A stretch of DNA of 64,000 nt from Neohoeflea coraliihabitans. GTDB taxonomy: Bacteria > Pseudomonadota > Alphaproteobacteria > Rhizobiales > Rhizobiaceae. Position numbers and translations under genes: made by a program. The stretch spans positions 930,001-994,000 of the forward strand of contig NZ_JAHWQX010000002.1 of assembly GCF_019334345.1 (NCBI RefSeq), read 5' to 3'. Under the pieces are notes generated by a model that was not told where the DNA came from, ran no database searches, and saw only the letters and a list, made by a program, of their open reading frames with translations. This document shows, one piece after another, positions 10,193-19,034 of the stretch (its first letter is position 1; every line of letters begins with the position of its first letter).

Positions 10193-11278
10193 TCACCCAC
10201 TCAATCCGGCGAACAGGGTTGGGATATCGAGCGGCCGGAAGCCATAATGATCGATCCAGCGCACGTCCGCATCGAAGAAATCGCGCAGATCCGGCATGCC
10301 GTATTTCAGCATGGCGATACGATCGATGCCCATGCCCCAGGCAAAACCCTGATATTCGTCCGGATCCAGGCCGCTGGAACGCAACACATTGGGGTGCACC
10401 ATGCCGCACCCGAGAATTTCCATCCAGTCGTTGCCCTCTCCGAACCGGACCTCTCCCGGCTTCGATCGATCACACTGAATATCGACTTCGAGGCTCGGCT
10501 CGGTGAAGGGGAAGAAGGATGGCCGAAACCGCATGTTCAGTGACGGCACTTCAAAGAACGACTTGCAGAATTCCTGAAGCACCCATTTCATGTTGGCGAC
10601 ATTGGCAGACTTGTCGATCACCAGCCCCTCGAGCTGGTGGAACATCGGCGAATGGGTGGCATCGGAATCCTGGCGATAGGTTTTGCCGGGAATGACGATG
10701 CGTATTGGTGGCTTCTGCGCCTCCATGGTGTGTATCTGCACCGGGGAGGTATGGGTGCGCAAAAGCTTGCGCTTTCCCTCGCTGTCGGGCGGAAAGAAGA
10801 ACGTGTCATGCATTTCGCGGGCCGGGTGACCCTCCGGAAAATTGAGCGCCGTGAAATTGTAATAATCGGTCTCGATGTCCGGACCTTCGGCGACCGCAAA
10901 GCCCATATCGGCAAATATGGCGGTGATCTCATCGATGACCTGGCTGATCGGATGGATGCGCCCCCTTTCGGCCGGCGAAACGCGCACGGGCAGGGTGATA
11001 TCGACTGTTTCGCTGGCCAGACGGTCGGCAATCGCCGCCTGCCGGAGTTCGGCCTTGCGGGCGGCGATGGCATCGGTGATGCGCCGCTTCAAAGTGTTGA
11101 TGGCCGGGCCTGCGGTCTTGCGCTCATCGGCGCTCATGCTTCCCAAGCTTTTCAGCTTTTCGGTGATGACGCCCTTCTTGCCGAGAACGGCGACACGCAC
11201 CGCCTCGATCTGCTGCTCATCACCGGCATCGGCAACACGCGTCATCAATGATTGTTCGAGATCTGCCAGTTCCGTCAT
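10193..11278 (-). CDS. pheS: Phenylalanine-tRNA ligase alpha subunit
   Basis: Catalytic alpha chain of phenylalanyl-tRNA synthetase, 361 residues. The N-terminal coiled-coil arm (about 1-90) is followed by the class II catalytic core: motif 2 region [10 protein letters not shown] near residue 178, then [30 protein letters not shown], and motif 3 [21 protein letters not shown] near 330. I chose ATG 11278 (MTELADL) because GGAGAGGA is correctly spaced from it; the frame is open 29 codons further upstream but that overlaps the preceding gene. The usual partner pheT is downstream after DUF421. Confidence 0.97.
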   Translation of the reverse strand: MTELADLEQSLMTRVADAGDEQQIEAVRVAVLGKKGVITEKLKSLGSMSADERKTAGPAINTLKRRITDAIAARKAELRQAAIADRLASETVDITLPVRVSPAERGRIHPISQVIDEITAIFADMGFAVAEGPDIETDYYNFTALNFPEGHPAREMHDTFFFPPDSEGKRKLLRTHTSPVQIHTMEAQKPPIRIVIPGKTYRQDSDATHSPMFHQLEGLVIDKSANVANMKWVLQEFCKSFFEVPSLNMRFRPSFFPFTEPSLEVDIQCDRSKPGEVRFGEGNDWMEILGCGMVHPNVLRSSGLDPDEYQGFAWGMGIDRIAMLKYGMPDLRDFFDADVRWIDHYGFRPLDIPTLFAGLSG

Positions 11279-11280
11279 TC

Positions 11281-12162
11281 TCATTCCTCTCCGGCTTGTC
11301 CGGTTTGTGCGCCGTGCGGGCGCCGGGGCGCAGTATTTCTTTGCGAGACCGCGTCCCGCAGACACCGCGTGGCACGCAATGCGCGCTGGGCGTCCTTGCC
11401 CAGCACACGGTGCTCGAGCGGTCCGAGCAACGGCACGAGTGGCGAAAGGAAGCGCAGAAAACGCCGCAATTCGTCCAGGATGCCATCCGGCTGGTCGACA
11501 AGATAGGCATCGAAGGCAAGCCCGGGTGTTTGCGGCGTTCTGGCCACGGTGCAGATCTGCAGAAACAGCAACCAGACGTCGCGCGCCTGTGCGGTCCGCA
11601 TCGGCATCACCGCCTCAGGCTCTTCCTCGAAATCGAAAAAACCGATCTGGTCGTCGGCGGCCAGAAACATGTCGCGCGGATGCGGACGACCGTGACACAG
11701 CCCACGGCGATGAACCTCCCCCAGCGCGCTGGCCAGGCGAATGAGAAGCGCATCATACGCGCCCTCCTTACCGGCGGCTTCCAGGCGCATAAGCTCTCGC
11801 TCGCAGATGCGTCCGGCATCCGATAGAACAAGCGTCTCGTCGTTGCTGAAGAGCACATCGGGCACACCGAGGCCCGCCTGGCGAAATGCATGGATCTTTC
11901 GAGTTTCACGATGCACCGAACCGGCCGGGTCGAGGGGCGGTGACGAGCGCATAGCGGGCACCGGCATCAAAGCCGAAAGCCTCGCCCAGCTTCGCTTGAT
12001 CAGGCGATTGTGACCGAGATCATACCGCTTGATCCAGACCACATGTCCGGCCAGATCAGCACGCGAAATGCGCTCCTCGACGCGGCCGGCAAGCAAATGC
12101 TCCAGCGTTGCCGCGGCCTCCGGCGACAGAGTCTCTCCCGCAATGTCGGTCTTCTCGTACAT
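11281..12162 (-). CDS. Kinase-fold protein, lipopolysaccharide-kinase/Bud32-like
   Basis: A 293-residue protein with a reduced kinase fold. A catalytic-loop-like [10 protein letters not shown] near residue 170 and FFDFEEEP about 15 residues on stand where kinases have HxDxxxxN and DFG; the catalytic Asp of the loop appears displaced, so activity is uncertain. An ATP-lobe lysine may be VVWIKRYD near residue 47. Homologues in this position are often labelled lipopolysaccharide kinase or serine/threonine phosphatase, without good evidence for the latter. It ends 2 bases before pheS starts, so the two are probably co-transcribed. ATG 12162 was preferred over GTG 12171. Confidence 0.7.
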   Translation of the reverse strand: MYEKTDIAGETLSPEAAATLEHLLAGRVEERISRADLAGHVVWIKRYDLGHNRLIKRSWARLSALMPVPAMRSSPPLDPAGSVHRETRKIHAFRQAGLGVPDVLFSNDETLVLSDAGRICERELMRLEAAGKEGAYDALLIRLASALGEVHRRGLCHGRPHPRDMFLAADDQIGFFDFEEEPEAVMPMRTAQARDVWLLFLQICTVARTPQTPGLAFDAYLVDQPDGILDELRRFLRFLSPLVPLLGPLEHRVLGKDAQRALRATRCLRDAVSQRNTAPRRPHGAQTGQAGEE

Positions 12163-12172
12163 GCTACCCACT

Positions 12173-12207
12173 AAAAAAATCCCGCGCCAGTCGTGCCGGC
12201 GCGGGAT
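12173..12207 (-). terminator. Rho-independent terminator after rplT
   Basis: Read on the minus strand, a perfect 10-bp stem (ATCCCGCGCC / GGCGCGGGAT) with a 9-base loop is followed by a run of seven T. It lies 42 bases beyond the rplT stop and just before the kinase-like gene, so it separates the ribosomal-protein unit from the pheS unit. Confidence 0.92.
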
Positions 12208-12248
12208 CCCGATTGGTCAGATTGAATGCCTTCGGGGGAAGCGCCGGT

Positions 12249-12650
12249 CTAGCGAACAGCGCCTTCAAACTCGTTTGGCATTCCGTCTTTAAGATATTCG
12301 AGCGACTTCTTCGCCGCCGAGACGAGAGCACCGAATGCTTCCGGCTCGTGGATCGCCATATCCGAGAGAACCTTGCGATCGACCTCGATACCGGCCTTGC
12401 CAAGCCCGTCGATGAAGCGACCATAGGTCAGGCCGTGTTCGCGGACTGCAGCGTTAATGCGCTGGATCCACAGGGCGCGGAAGTTGCGCTTGCGCGCCTT
12501 GCGGTCGCGATAGGCATACTGCATCGACTTGTCGACGGCAGCCTTGGCGGTGCGGATGGTGTTCTTGCGACGACCGTAGAAACCCTTGGCCTTCTTGAGA
12601 ACTTTCTTGTGCTTGGCGTGGGCGGTGACGCCCCGTTTGACGCGTGCCAT
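12249..12650 (-). CDS. rplT: 50S ribosomal protein L20
   Basis: Primary 23S rRNA-binding protein needed early in large-subunit assembly and, in many bacteria, an autoregulator of the rpmI-rplT message. The 133-residue basic protein begins [19 protein letters not shown] and carries [15 protein letters not shown] and [16 protein letters not shown], all hallmark L20 segments. It is 32 bases downstream of rpmI. The C-terminus is slightly longer than the E. coli protein, as is normal in alphaproteobacteria. Confidence 0.98.
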   Translation of the reverse strand: MARVKRGVTAHAKHKKVLKKAKGFYGRRKNTIRTAKAAVDKSMQYAYRDRKARKRNFRALWIQRINAAVREHGLTYGRFIDGLGKAGIEVDRKVLSDMAIHEPEAFGALVSAAKKSLEYLKDGMPNEFEGAVR

Positions 12651-12682
12651 ATCATGATCTCCTTGGTAGCAGGTCCGTCAGC

Positions 12683-12883
12683 TCAAAGGCTGTTCGGCAT
12701 GAACTTCTTGACGATGCGGGCATCGGGTTCGGCGAGAACCATGGTGCCGCGGGCGTCGCGAATGAACTTGTTGGACCGCTTGATCATGCCGTGGCGTTTG
12801 CCGGCCTGGGCGGATTTCACCTTGCCGGAAGCGGTGATCTTGAACCGCTTCTTGCACGAGGATTTCGTCTTCATCTTGGGCAT
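12683..12883 (-). CDS. rpmI: 50S ribosomal protein L35
   Basis: A 66-residue, very basic ribosomal protein beginning [20 protein letters not shown] and containing the [17 protein letters not shown] segment typical of L35. The frame is open further upstream, but family length and the conserved MPKMKTK beginning fix the start at 12883, with AAGGAGTAG just upstream. It heads the rpmI-rplT pair; a terminator separates it from infC. Confidence 0.97.
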   Translation of the reverse strand: MPKMKTKSSCKKRFKITASGKVKSAQAGKRHGMIKRSNKFIRDARGTMVLAEPDARIVKKFMPNSL

Positions 12884-13100
12884 TTCGCTACTCCTTGCAG
12901 GCGCCGCCAGCCCTTCAGGCCGCGTTGGAACGCCAATCGTGTTTGGTTGGGACGGCTGAAGTGGACCGTCGAGCGTTTCAAACCGCCTCGGCATGCCCTG
13001 CCGGACGGTTCGGACGCGGCCTTATAGGGGGATCGGGGTCAACATGCAAGCCCGCATTCCCTGCCCTGACCGGCGTTTTCCGAAGGGTTTCTCCCCGGAA

Positions 13101-13131
13101 AATGAAAAGGACCGCACGCAGCGGTCCTTTT
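13101..13131 (-). terminator. Rho-independent terminator after infC
   Basis: An 11-bp perfect stem (AAAAGGACCGC / GCGGTCCTTTT) with loop ACGCA; on the minus strand it reads into TTTTCATTTT. It lies 35 bases past the infC stop, upstream of rpmI, so infC can be transcribed apart from rpmI-rplT. Confidence 0.88.
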
Positions 13132-13165
13132 CCGTCAGATGTCTTGCCGGATCGCGGCAGGTCGC

Positions 13166-13702
13166 TCAGCGCGGCGCCAGCACCATCATCATCTGGCGCC
13201 CTTCAAGCTTGGGCTCGGCCTCGACCTTGGCTATCTCCTCGGTATCGCCCTTGACCTTCTGGAGAAGCTCGTAGCCGAGTTGCTGGTGAGCCATCTCGCG
13301 GCCGCGGAAACGCAGGGTGACCTTGACCTTGTCGCCGTCATCGAAAAAGCGGCGCACTGCCTTCATCTTCACCTCATAATCATGGGTGTCGATGTTCGGA
13401 CGCATCTTGATCTCCTTGATCTCGACCGTCTTCTGCTTCTTGCGGGCCTCGGAGGCCTTCTTCTGAGATTGGTATTTCAGCTTCCCCAGATCGACGATCT
13501 TGCAGACCGGAACGTCGCCGTTGGAATTCATCTCGACAAGGTCGAGACCGGCCTCCTCGGCGCGCGCAAGCGCATCGGCTGTGGGAATAAGACCCTGGTT
13601 GTTGCCCTCTTCGTCGATGAGCTGAACATTGGGTGCACGGATATCACGGTTGGCGCGGGGGCCGTCATTTGTCGGCGGCGGCGCTCTGAACGGTCTGCGA
13701 AT
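13166..13702 (-). CDS. infC: Translation initiation factor IF-3, ATT start
   Basis: IF-3 keeps ribosomal subunits apart and proofreads initiator tRNA pairing. The 178 residues include [18 protein letters not shown] (N-domain start), the linker rich in Lys ([14 protein letters not shown]) and the C-domain [18 protein letters not shown]. No ATG, GTG or TTG fits the N-terminus: the frame starts at ATT 13702 ([10 protein letters not shown]), with AGGAGA 8 bases upstream. Rare AUU starts on infC are a known autoregulatory device because IF-3 discriminates against them. An internal ATG at 13531 would remove most of the N-domain and is unlikely. Confidence 0.95.
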   Translation of the reverse strand: MRRPFRAPPPTNDGPRANRDIRAPNVQLIDEEGNNQGLIPTADALARAEEAGLDLVEMNSNGDVPVCKIVDLGKLKYQSQKKASEARKKQKTVEIKEIKMRPNIDTHDYEVKMKAVRRFFDDGDKVKVTLRFRGREMAHQQLGYELLQKVKGDTEEIAKVEAEPKLEGRQMMMVLAPR

Positions 13703-13931
13703 GGGCTTCGTCTCCTGAATGTTGATCGGATCGGTTTGAACAGCGGAATCGGCAATGGGAACGCCTCAAGCTGTTCCGCACCATTGCCAATGTCGCTATG
13801 TAACGCCGGTGTCAATAGCATGGTTGCAGGAGAAAATCACCTGCCAATGGTGGTGGACGCCGGATTGTCATCAGCGACCCGCGGAATGGCGAGGGCGAAA
13901 GACCAACCGGCCAGTATCGGAGAAACAAAGC

Positions 13932-14747
13932 ATGGAACAATTGCAAGAGGAAACCGTGACTGTCGGGGACGGCGCTAGGGCGCGTGAAATCGCTGTCCTG
14001 CGACGCCGTGGCGAGGATCCGGCACAAGCCGGCACTGTCTGGCTGGGCGGCTATCGGTCGGACATGACCGGATCGAAAGCCGAGGCGATCTGCGATCATC
14101 AGGCCGCCTGCGGCGGTGCCTGCCTGCGCTTTGACTATTCCGGTCACGGCGCCTCCGGCGGCGCTTTCACGGACGGGACCATCTCGCGATGGCTCGAGGA
14201 GGCACTTGTGGTTTTCGAGCGTTTCAGCGCGGGGCCGCAGATACTCGTCGGCTCGTCGATGGGCTCTTGGATCGCACTGCGCATGGTTCAAGAGCTGACC
14301 CGCAGAGGCGAGGCGGAGCGGATCGCCGGTTTGCTGCTGATCGCCCCGGCGCCGGATTTCACGATGGAACTGATGGAACCGGAGCTGACGGACCAGCAAA
14401 AAGACGCACTGGCGGAGCATGGCCGGTTCGAGGAGCCGACGCCCTACGGACCGGACCCGAACATCTACACGCGGGCCTTGTTCGAGGATGGCCGCAAGAA
14501 CCGCGTGCTTGACGGCATCCTCGATATCAAGGCGCCGGTGCGCATCCTGCAGGGCATGGATGATCCCGATGTGCCGTGGCGGCACGCGCTGAAGCTCGTC
14601 GAGCACCTGCCATCGAGCCGCGTCGAACTGACCTTGATTCGCGATGGCGATCACCGGCTGTCGCGACCCTCGGATATCGCCGCGATCCTCGGCGCCATCG
14701 AGCAATTGAAGGCCGCCGGTGCAACAGCGGATGGCGCAACAGTGTGA
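13932..14747 (+). CDS. Alpha/beta hydrolase, ABHD10-like
   Basis: A 271-residue serine hydrolase. The nucleophile elbow is GSSMGSWIAL near residue 100, the acid is probably in LQGMDDPDVPW near residue 205, and the histidine in IRDGDHRLSR near residue 240. The oxyanion-side motif FDYSGHGASGG near residue 65 is that of the ABHD10 / alphaproteobacterial thioesterase-like group, for which depalmitoylase and acyl-glucuronidase activities are known in eukaryotes. Substrate here is unknown. ATG 13932 is preferred over 13755, which would add a stretch of non-conserved Trp/Cys-rich sequence. Transcribed divergently from infC. Confidence 0.82.
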   Translation: MEQLQEETVTVGDGARAREIAVLRRRGEDPAQAGTVWLGGYRSDMTGSKAEAICDHQAACGGACLRFDYSGHGASGGAFTDGTISRWLEEALVVFERFSAGPQILVGSSMGSWIALRMVQELTRRGEAERIAGLLLIAPAPDFTMELMEPELTDQQKDALAEHGRFEEPTPYGPDPNIYTRALFEDGRKNRVLDGILDIKAPVRILQGMDDPDVPWRHALKLVEHLPSSRVELTLIRDGDHRLSRPSDIAAILGAIEQLKAAGATADGATV

Positions 14748-14878
14748 CCAATTGAGCGCACCCGCCCGCCGGCGGTAACCATAGAAGCAAGAGAGATCCC
14801 CTGCAGAATTGACAGGCCGCCTCTGAAAAACTTAACCTTTCGTTAAGTATCGGGGGTTTGCAGGGGGAACAGTCTGGC

Positions 14879-15517
14879 ATGAGGCAGCTGTCGAAAATCG
14901 TCGTCATAGGAGCCGGGCTGGCTGCCGGGCTCCTGTTTGGGCTTCCTGGAAAGAAGGCGCAAGCAACGCCCGGCGAGGCAATGACCGTCCGGGCGAAGTC
15001 GATGGTTATCGGCCAGATCACCTCGCAACCGATCGGCCATTACGAGTTCTGCAAGGTCTACAATGAGGAATGTCAGCCACTCGGCATGGCCGCCGCGGCA
15101 CCGCGGGTGACCGATTACGGCTGGGAGATTGTCCGGGAAGTCAACGAGCAGGTGAACCTGTCGGTGATGCCCAGGACCGATCTTGAACTGTTCGGGCGCG
15201 AGGAAGTCTGGACCTACCCCGAAATCGCCGGTGATTGCGAAGACTATGTGCTGCTCAAGCGGCATATGCTGATCGAGCGGGGTTTCTCGCCGTCCGATCT
15301 CTTGATCACTGTGGTGCGCAAGCCTGACGGCGAGGGGCACGCAGTGCTGACGCTGCGCAGCACCGAAGGGGACTATATCCTCGACAACCTCAATGATCAG
15401 GTGAGTTCGTGGACGGAAACGCCCTATCGCTATCTCAAGCGGCAATCCTCGGCCAATGCCGGGCGCTGGGTGACGATCGAGGACGGCAGTGAACTGACCG
15501 TCGGTTCGGTGCGCTGA
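14879..15517 (+). CDS. Transglutaminase-like cysteine peptidase (BTLCP family)
   Basis: A 212-residue predicted periplasmic protein. It has a signal peptide (IVVIGAGLAAGLLFGLPGKKAQA, cleavage after about residue 32). The Cys-His-Asp triad is visible in AGDCEDYVLLK (about 115), GHAVLTL (about 150) and YILDNL (about 165). The family resembles LapG-type proteases but most members have no assigned substrate. Start ATG 14879 follows an AGGGGGA ribosome site; a TTG 21 bases earlier is also open. It is followed by a convergent MFS gene. Confidence 0.88.
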   Translation: MRQLSKIVVIGAGLAAGLLFGLPGKKAQATPGEAMTVRAKSMVIGQITSQPIGHYEFCKVYNEECQPLGMAAAAPRVTDYGWEIVREVNEQVNLSVMPRTDLELFGREEVWTYPEIAGDCEDYVLLKRHMLIERGFSPSDLLITVVRKPDGEGHAVLTLRSTEGDYILDNLNDQVSSWTETPYRYLKRQSSANAGRWVTIEDGSELTVGSVR

Positions 15518-15531
15518 TACGGCCTGTCAGA

Positions 15532-16827
15532 CTATTGATCCTCTTCCGCTGAGATGTTTTTCGCCTCGGGGCGAAGCCGCAGTTCGACACTCACCAGTGC
15601 GAGGGCCGTTACGAGGCCGGCGGCAGCGACCGTGCCAAGCAGCGTAAATGCTGCGCCGACGCCGAATGTTTCGAGACAGATGGTTGTGAAAAAGGGGCCG
15701 GCAGCGGTGAAGGCCAGGCGCACGGCGGCAAGATTGCCGGTGACCCTCCCATAGCCGTGCGTGCCGAACAGCCGCGCCGGCAGTATGGCGCGCGCCACGA
15801 AGGTCAACCCCTGCCCGATCCCGAAAGCTGCAGCGAATACAATCACCGGCAGCGTTGCAAAATTGCCCCAGGCCAAGACCAGCAGGCCGATGCCGAGCGC
15901 CATGGCGCCGTTCGAAATCAGTCCGACAAGCGAGGCGGCGACACGGCCGCCGGAGAGAAGTTCGAGGAGACGAGCGCCAACCTGCATCGGCCCGATGATG
16001 GCACCGGCAAGGGCGGCAAGGGCCGCGTCGCGTCCGATGGCACCAAGCAGGAGAAAGAACGAGGTGTGAACCGCCGACATCAGAAATCCGCCGCAGGCGA
16101 AGGACAGCGCCATCAACACATAAGGCAGCAAGCGGCGATTTGGCGGCAACAGACCGGGCTGCGGCGGATTGGCTGGTTGGGCAACTTGCAGCTTCGGTGA
16201 CGGCGGCGGAGCGCGGAGGCCGGCGACCATCTGCCGGCCGGAGCGGGGCAGCAGCCAGTGGATCGGCAGGGCGATGCATGCATTGATCGCGGCGAGAACC
16301 AGAAAGACGCCGCGCCAGTCCATCACCGTCAGCATAGCGTGGATGAGGGGCCAGAAGATCGTCGAGGCAAAGCCGGCGATCAGCGTCACATGGGTGATGT
16401 GTCGGCGCGCCTTGAGCCCGTGCATGGCCGTCAAAGCCGCGAAACAGGCATCGTAAAGCACCATGACGCTGAGGCACTCGGCGAGGAGAATCGCTGCGAT
16501 GAACGATGCACGGCCGGATATCTGCGACAGCCAGACCAGGCAGGCTGCCACGAGGGCCGAGCCGAGCATCAACACCGGGCGGGCACCGACGCGGTCGAGC
16601 AGGCGCCCGGCCAGTGGCGCTGCGAGCGCACTGGACAACAAGGCTATGGAAAACACGCCGAAGACAAAACTGTCGGCCCAGCCGAAATGGCGGGCGATCT
16701 CCGGTCCGAGGATGGCGAAGGGGTAGTAGAGCGTGCCGTAGCCGATGGTCATGGTGACACCGAGACCGAAGGTCATCGGAGCCATCAGGCGGGACGGGAC
16801 CAGCAAGCCGGTCCGCGGCCACATCAT
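15532..16827 (-). CDS. Major facilitator superfamily transporter
   Basis: A 431-residue protein with about 12 hydrophobic segments. The family-A loop motif appears as GRLLDRVGARPVLMLG near residue 75 and a central cytoplasmic loop (about 195-235) is Pro-rich. The family covers drug, sugar and carboxylate exporters or importers, and no residue pattern here settles the substrate. ATG 16827 has GGCGGGC upstream; a TTG at 16857 would add ten residues. The next gene upstream on the strand is a DapA-like enzyme, which may hint at a shared metabolite, but the 66-base gap is weak evidence. Confidence 0.85.
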   Translation of the reverse strand: MMWPRTGLLVPSRLMAPMTFGLGVTMTIGYGTLYYPFAILGPEIARHFGWADSFVFGVFSIALLSSALAAPLAGRLLDRVGARPVLMLGSALVAACLVWLSQISGRASFIAAILLAECLSVMVLYDACFAALTAMHGLKARRHITHVTLIAGFASTIFWPLIHAMLTVMDWRGVFLVLAAINACIALPIHWLLPRSGRQMVAGLRAPPPSPKLQVAQPANPPQPGLLPPNRRLLPYVLMALSFACGGFLMSAVHTSFFLLLGAIGRDAALAALAGAIIGPMQVGARLLELLSGGRVAASLVGLISNGAMALGIGLLVLAWGNFATLPVIVFAAAFGIGQGLTFVARAILPARLFGTHGYGRVTGNLAAVRLAFTAAGPFFTTICLETFGVGAAFTLLGTVAAAGLVTALALVSVELRLRPEAKNISAEEDQ

Positions 16828-16893
16828 CAATTCAGCCCGCCGAGCGGTTGAGGACAATCAGCCGGAATTGGCATCAGACAAGCCGGTGGCGCA

Positions 16894-17793
16894 TCAAAAT
16901 TTCAGAGCCGAGAGATCGGGGCGATTGTCCATCGCCTGCCGGATCACGGCTTCGGCAGCGCTGCGGGCGGCGCCGGACAAGGGCAGCCGCGGCAGGCGGA
17001 CCCGGTCATTCGAGCCGGTGACAAGTGCTTCGACAAGTTTGATGTTCTGGACAAGGCGCAGCGATACATCCAGATCGAGGAGCGGCCGGAACCAGCGATA
17101 GATGGCGCGCGCTTCCTCGAAGCGGCCGGCGCGGACCAGGCGGGTTATGGCCACCGTCTCATGCGGGAAGGCTACGACAAGGCCGGCGACCCATCCGGTT
17201 GCGCCCATCATCAGGCTTTCCAACGCCAGATTGTCGACACCGGTGAAAATATCGAAACGGTCGCCGAAGCGGCTGACCACCTCCGAGACGCGGCGCACAT
17301 CGTCGGTCGATTCCTTCATGGCGACGACGCGGTCGTCGTCCGCCAGGGTCTCGAACATGTCGGGCGTGACGTCGACGCCATAGGCCACCGGGTTGTTGTA
17401 GATCATCGCCGGCAGGCCGGACGCGTCGAGAACCGCCTTGAAATGGGCCAGGGTCTCGTCGGGCAGAGATTTGTAGGGCACACCAGGCAGCACCATCAGG
17501 CCATCAGCGCCGGCGGCGGTCGCCTTGCTAGCGGACAGGGCGGCGCGCGCCGTGGCACTGTCGCAAATGGTCATGAGCACCGGTCTGCCGGCGGAAACAG
17601 AGCGGGCAATCGCGAGGATTTCAAGCTTCTCTTCAGGCTCCAGCGTCATCGCCTCGCCAAGCGAACCGCAGACAATCAGGCCGTCGACGCCTGCCTCGAT
17701 CTGCAGCGCGAAGCAGCGCTCCATCTCGGCGGCATCCAGCGATCCGTCCTCATTGAACTTGGTGGTGACGGCGGGAAAAACACCCTGCCACAT
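16894..17793 (-). CDS. DapA/NanA-family class I aldolase
   Basis: A 299-residue TIM-barrel protein of the dihydrodipicolinate synthase / N-acetylneuraminate lyase superfamily. The Schiff-base lysine is in VVAMKESTDD near residue 160 and the catalytic tyrosine in MIYNNPVAYG near 133. The substrate loop reads CGSLGEAMTL near residue 43, where true DapA has GTTGE, so it is probably not lysine-pathway DapA but one of the many sugar-acid or pyruvate aldolases. ATG 17793 follows GAGG; the frame is open 35 codons further but without conservation. Substrate unknown. Confidence 0.82.
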   Translation of the reverse strand: MWQGVFPAVTTKFNEDGSLDAAEMERCFALQIEAGVDGLIVCGSLGEAMTLEPEEKLEILAIARSVSAGRPVLMTICDSATARAALSASKATAAGADGLMVLPGVPYKSLPDETLAHFKAVLDASGLPAMIYNNPVAYGVDVTPDMFETLADDDRVVAMKESTDDVRRVSEVVSRFGDRFDIFTGVDNLALESLMMGATGWVAGLVVAFPHETVAITRLVRAGRFEEARAIYRWFRPLLDLDVSLRLVQNIKLVEALVTGSNDRVRLPRLPLSGAARSAAEAVIRQAMDNRPDLSALKF

Positions 17794-17916
17794 GGCAAAC
17801 CTCACTGCTTCGTCGACCGATGATGCGAACGCCGGCACACTAGCCGTGCGCCATTCTGGCTGGCAAGCGGCAATCGGCACGGAAAGCGCTGCTTGCATCG
17901 CAGCAGGCGGTTGCGA

Positions 17917-18900
17917 TCACACGCTGCCGATCAGCATGCCGGCCGCAAAGACCAGAGCGCCCCCCAAAACGACCTGGAAAATGGCACGGCTCCAAGGCGT
18001 CTCCATCCAGCGGTTCTGGATCCAGGCGATGGCCCAGAGTTCGATGAAGACGATGATGATGGCCACGGTCGTGGCCGTGCCGAAATGCGGGATCAGGTAA
18101 GGCAGGGCGTGACCGAGGCCGCCGATCGCCGTCATGATGCCGGACGCCAGACCGCGCTTGACCGGCGAGCCGCGCCCCGAAATCACCCCGTCATCATGAG
18201 CGGCTTCGGTGAACCCCATCGAGATGCCGGCGCCGACCGAAGCGGAGAGGCCAACGAGAAATGTGGTGTGCGTGCTGCCGGTGGCGAAGGCCGTGGCAAA
18301 GATCGGCGCCAGGGTGGACACGGATCCGTCCATCAGACCAGCAAGGCCAGGCTGCACATAGGTGAGGATGAACTGGCGCCGCTCGGTGGCCCCCTCCTCG
18401 GCGCGCACTTCTTCCGGCGTGTGCCGGTCGCCAAGCCGCCGCGCCAGCGATTCGTGAGCTTTCTCCTGCAGCGCCAGATCGCCCAGCAGTTTGCGCGTCT
18501 CGGCATCCTCGGTCCGTTGCGCGGCGGCGAGGTAGAAGCGGTGCGCCTGCTCCTCCATGCGTTCAGCCTGGGCGCGGATTTCCTCAAGCGCCAGATTGCG
18601 AACCAGCCAGTCGGGCCGGCGTTCATAGTAGCCGCGCACATGTTCGCGGCGAATCAACGGAATTCGCTCCCCGAATTTTTCGCGGTGCCGGTTGATCAGG
18701 CGCTCCCGGTGCACATTCTCTTCAGCCGCCATGTCTTCGAAAATGCGCGCTGATTGCGGAAACTGCGCGCGCAGCGTGTCCGCATAGGCGAGGTAAATGC
18801 GCGCATCATCCTCCTCCGAGGCGATGGCCAGGGCCAGGACTTCCTGTTCGCTGAGAGAGGCAAAAGACCGTCTGCCGAGACCGAAGAAACGTGACCACAT
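17917..18900 (-). CDS. mbfA: Membrane-bound ferritin / iron exporter MbfA
   Basis: MbfA exports iron (and guards against peroxide) in rhizobia and Agrobacterium. The 327-residue protein has an N-terminal ferritin-like four-helix domain with the di-iron ligands seen in EEDDARIYLA (about 29), EENVHRERL (about 60), EEQAHRFY (about 118) and QEKAHESL (about 145). A C-terminal VIT1/CCC1-like membrane domain follows (about 185-327, with GLMDGSVSTLAPIF). An Irr-box palindrome lies 13 bases before the start, as in characterised mbfA genes. It stands alone and diverges from the YiiX-like gene. Confidence 0.94.
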   Translation of the reverse strand: MWSRFFGLGRRSFASLSEQEVLALAIASEEDDARIYLAYADTLRAQFPQSARIFEDMAAEENVHRERLINRHREKFGERIPLIRREHVRGYYERRPDWLVRNLALEEIRAQAERMEEQAHRFYLAAAQRTEDAETRKLLGDLALQEKAHESLARRLGDRHTPEEVRAEEGATERRQFILTYVQPGLAGLMDGSVSTLAPIFATAFATGSTHTTFLVGLSASVGAGISMGFTEAAHDDGVISGRGSPVKRGLASGIMTAIGGLGHALPYLIPHFGTATTVAIIIVFIELWAIAWIQNRWMETPWSRAIFQVVLGGALVFAAGMLIGSV

Positions 18901-18912
18901 GGCGCCCTCTTG

Positions 18913-18929
18913 TTTAGAACTGTTCTAAT
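18913..18929 (-). promoter_or_regulatory. Irr box (iron control element) upstream of mbfA
   Basis: TTTAGAACTGTTCTAAT, containing the perfect inverted repeat TTAGAAC-T-GTTCTAA (18914-18928). It differs at one position from the published Irr-box form TTTAGAA-N3-TTCTAAA. Its place just ahead of mbfA fits Irr repression under iron limitation, which is established for mbfA in Agrobacterium and Bradyrhizobium; binding here is inferred. Confidence 0.85.
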
Positions 18930-19034
18930 CAATAGCGATCACGGCCTGTCGGTCAAGCCTCTCTGGCAGACGTTTGCGCGGGCCGTGAAGGGCATTGAAC
19001 TTGAACAATCGAGCCGAGCGCGGCAAGACAGGGC

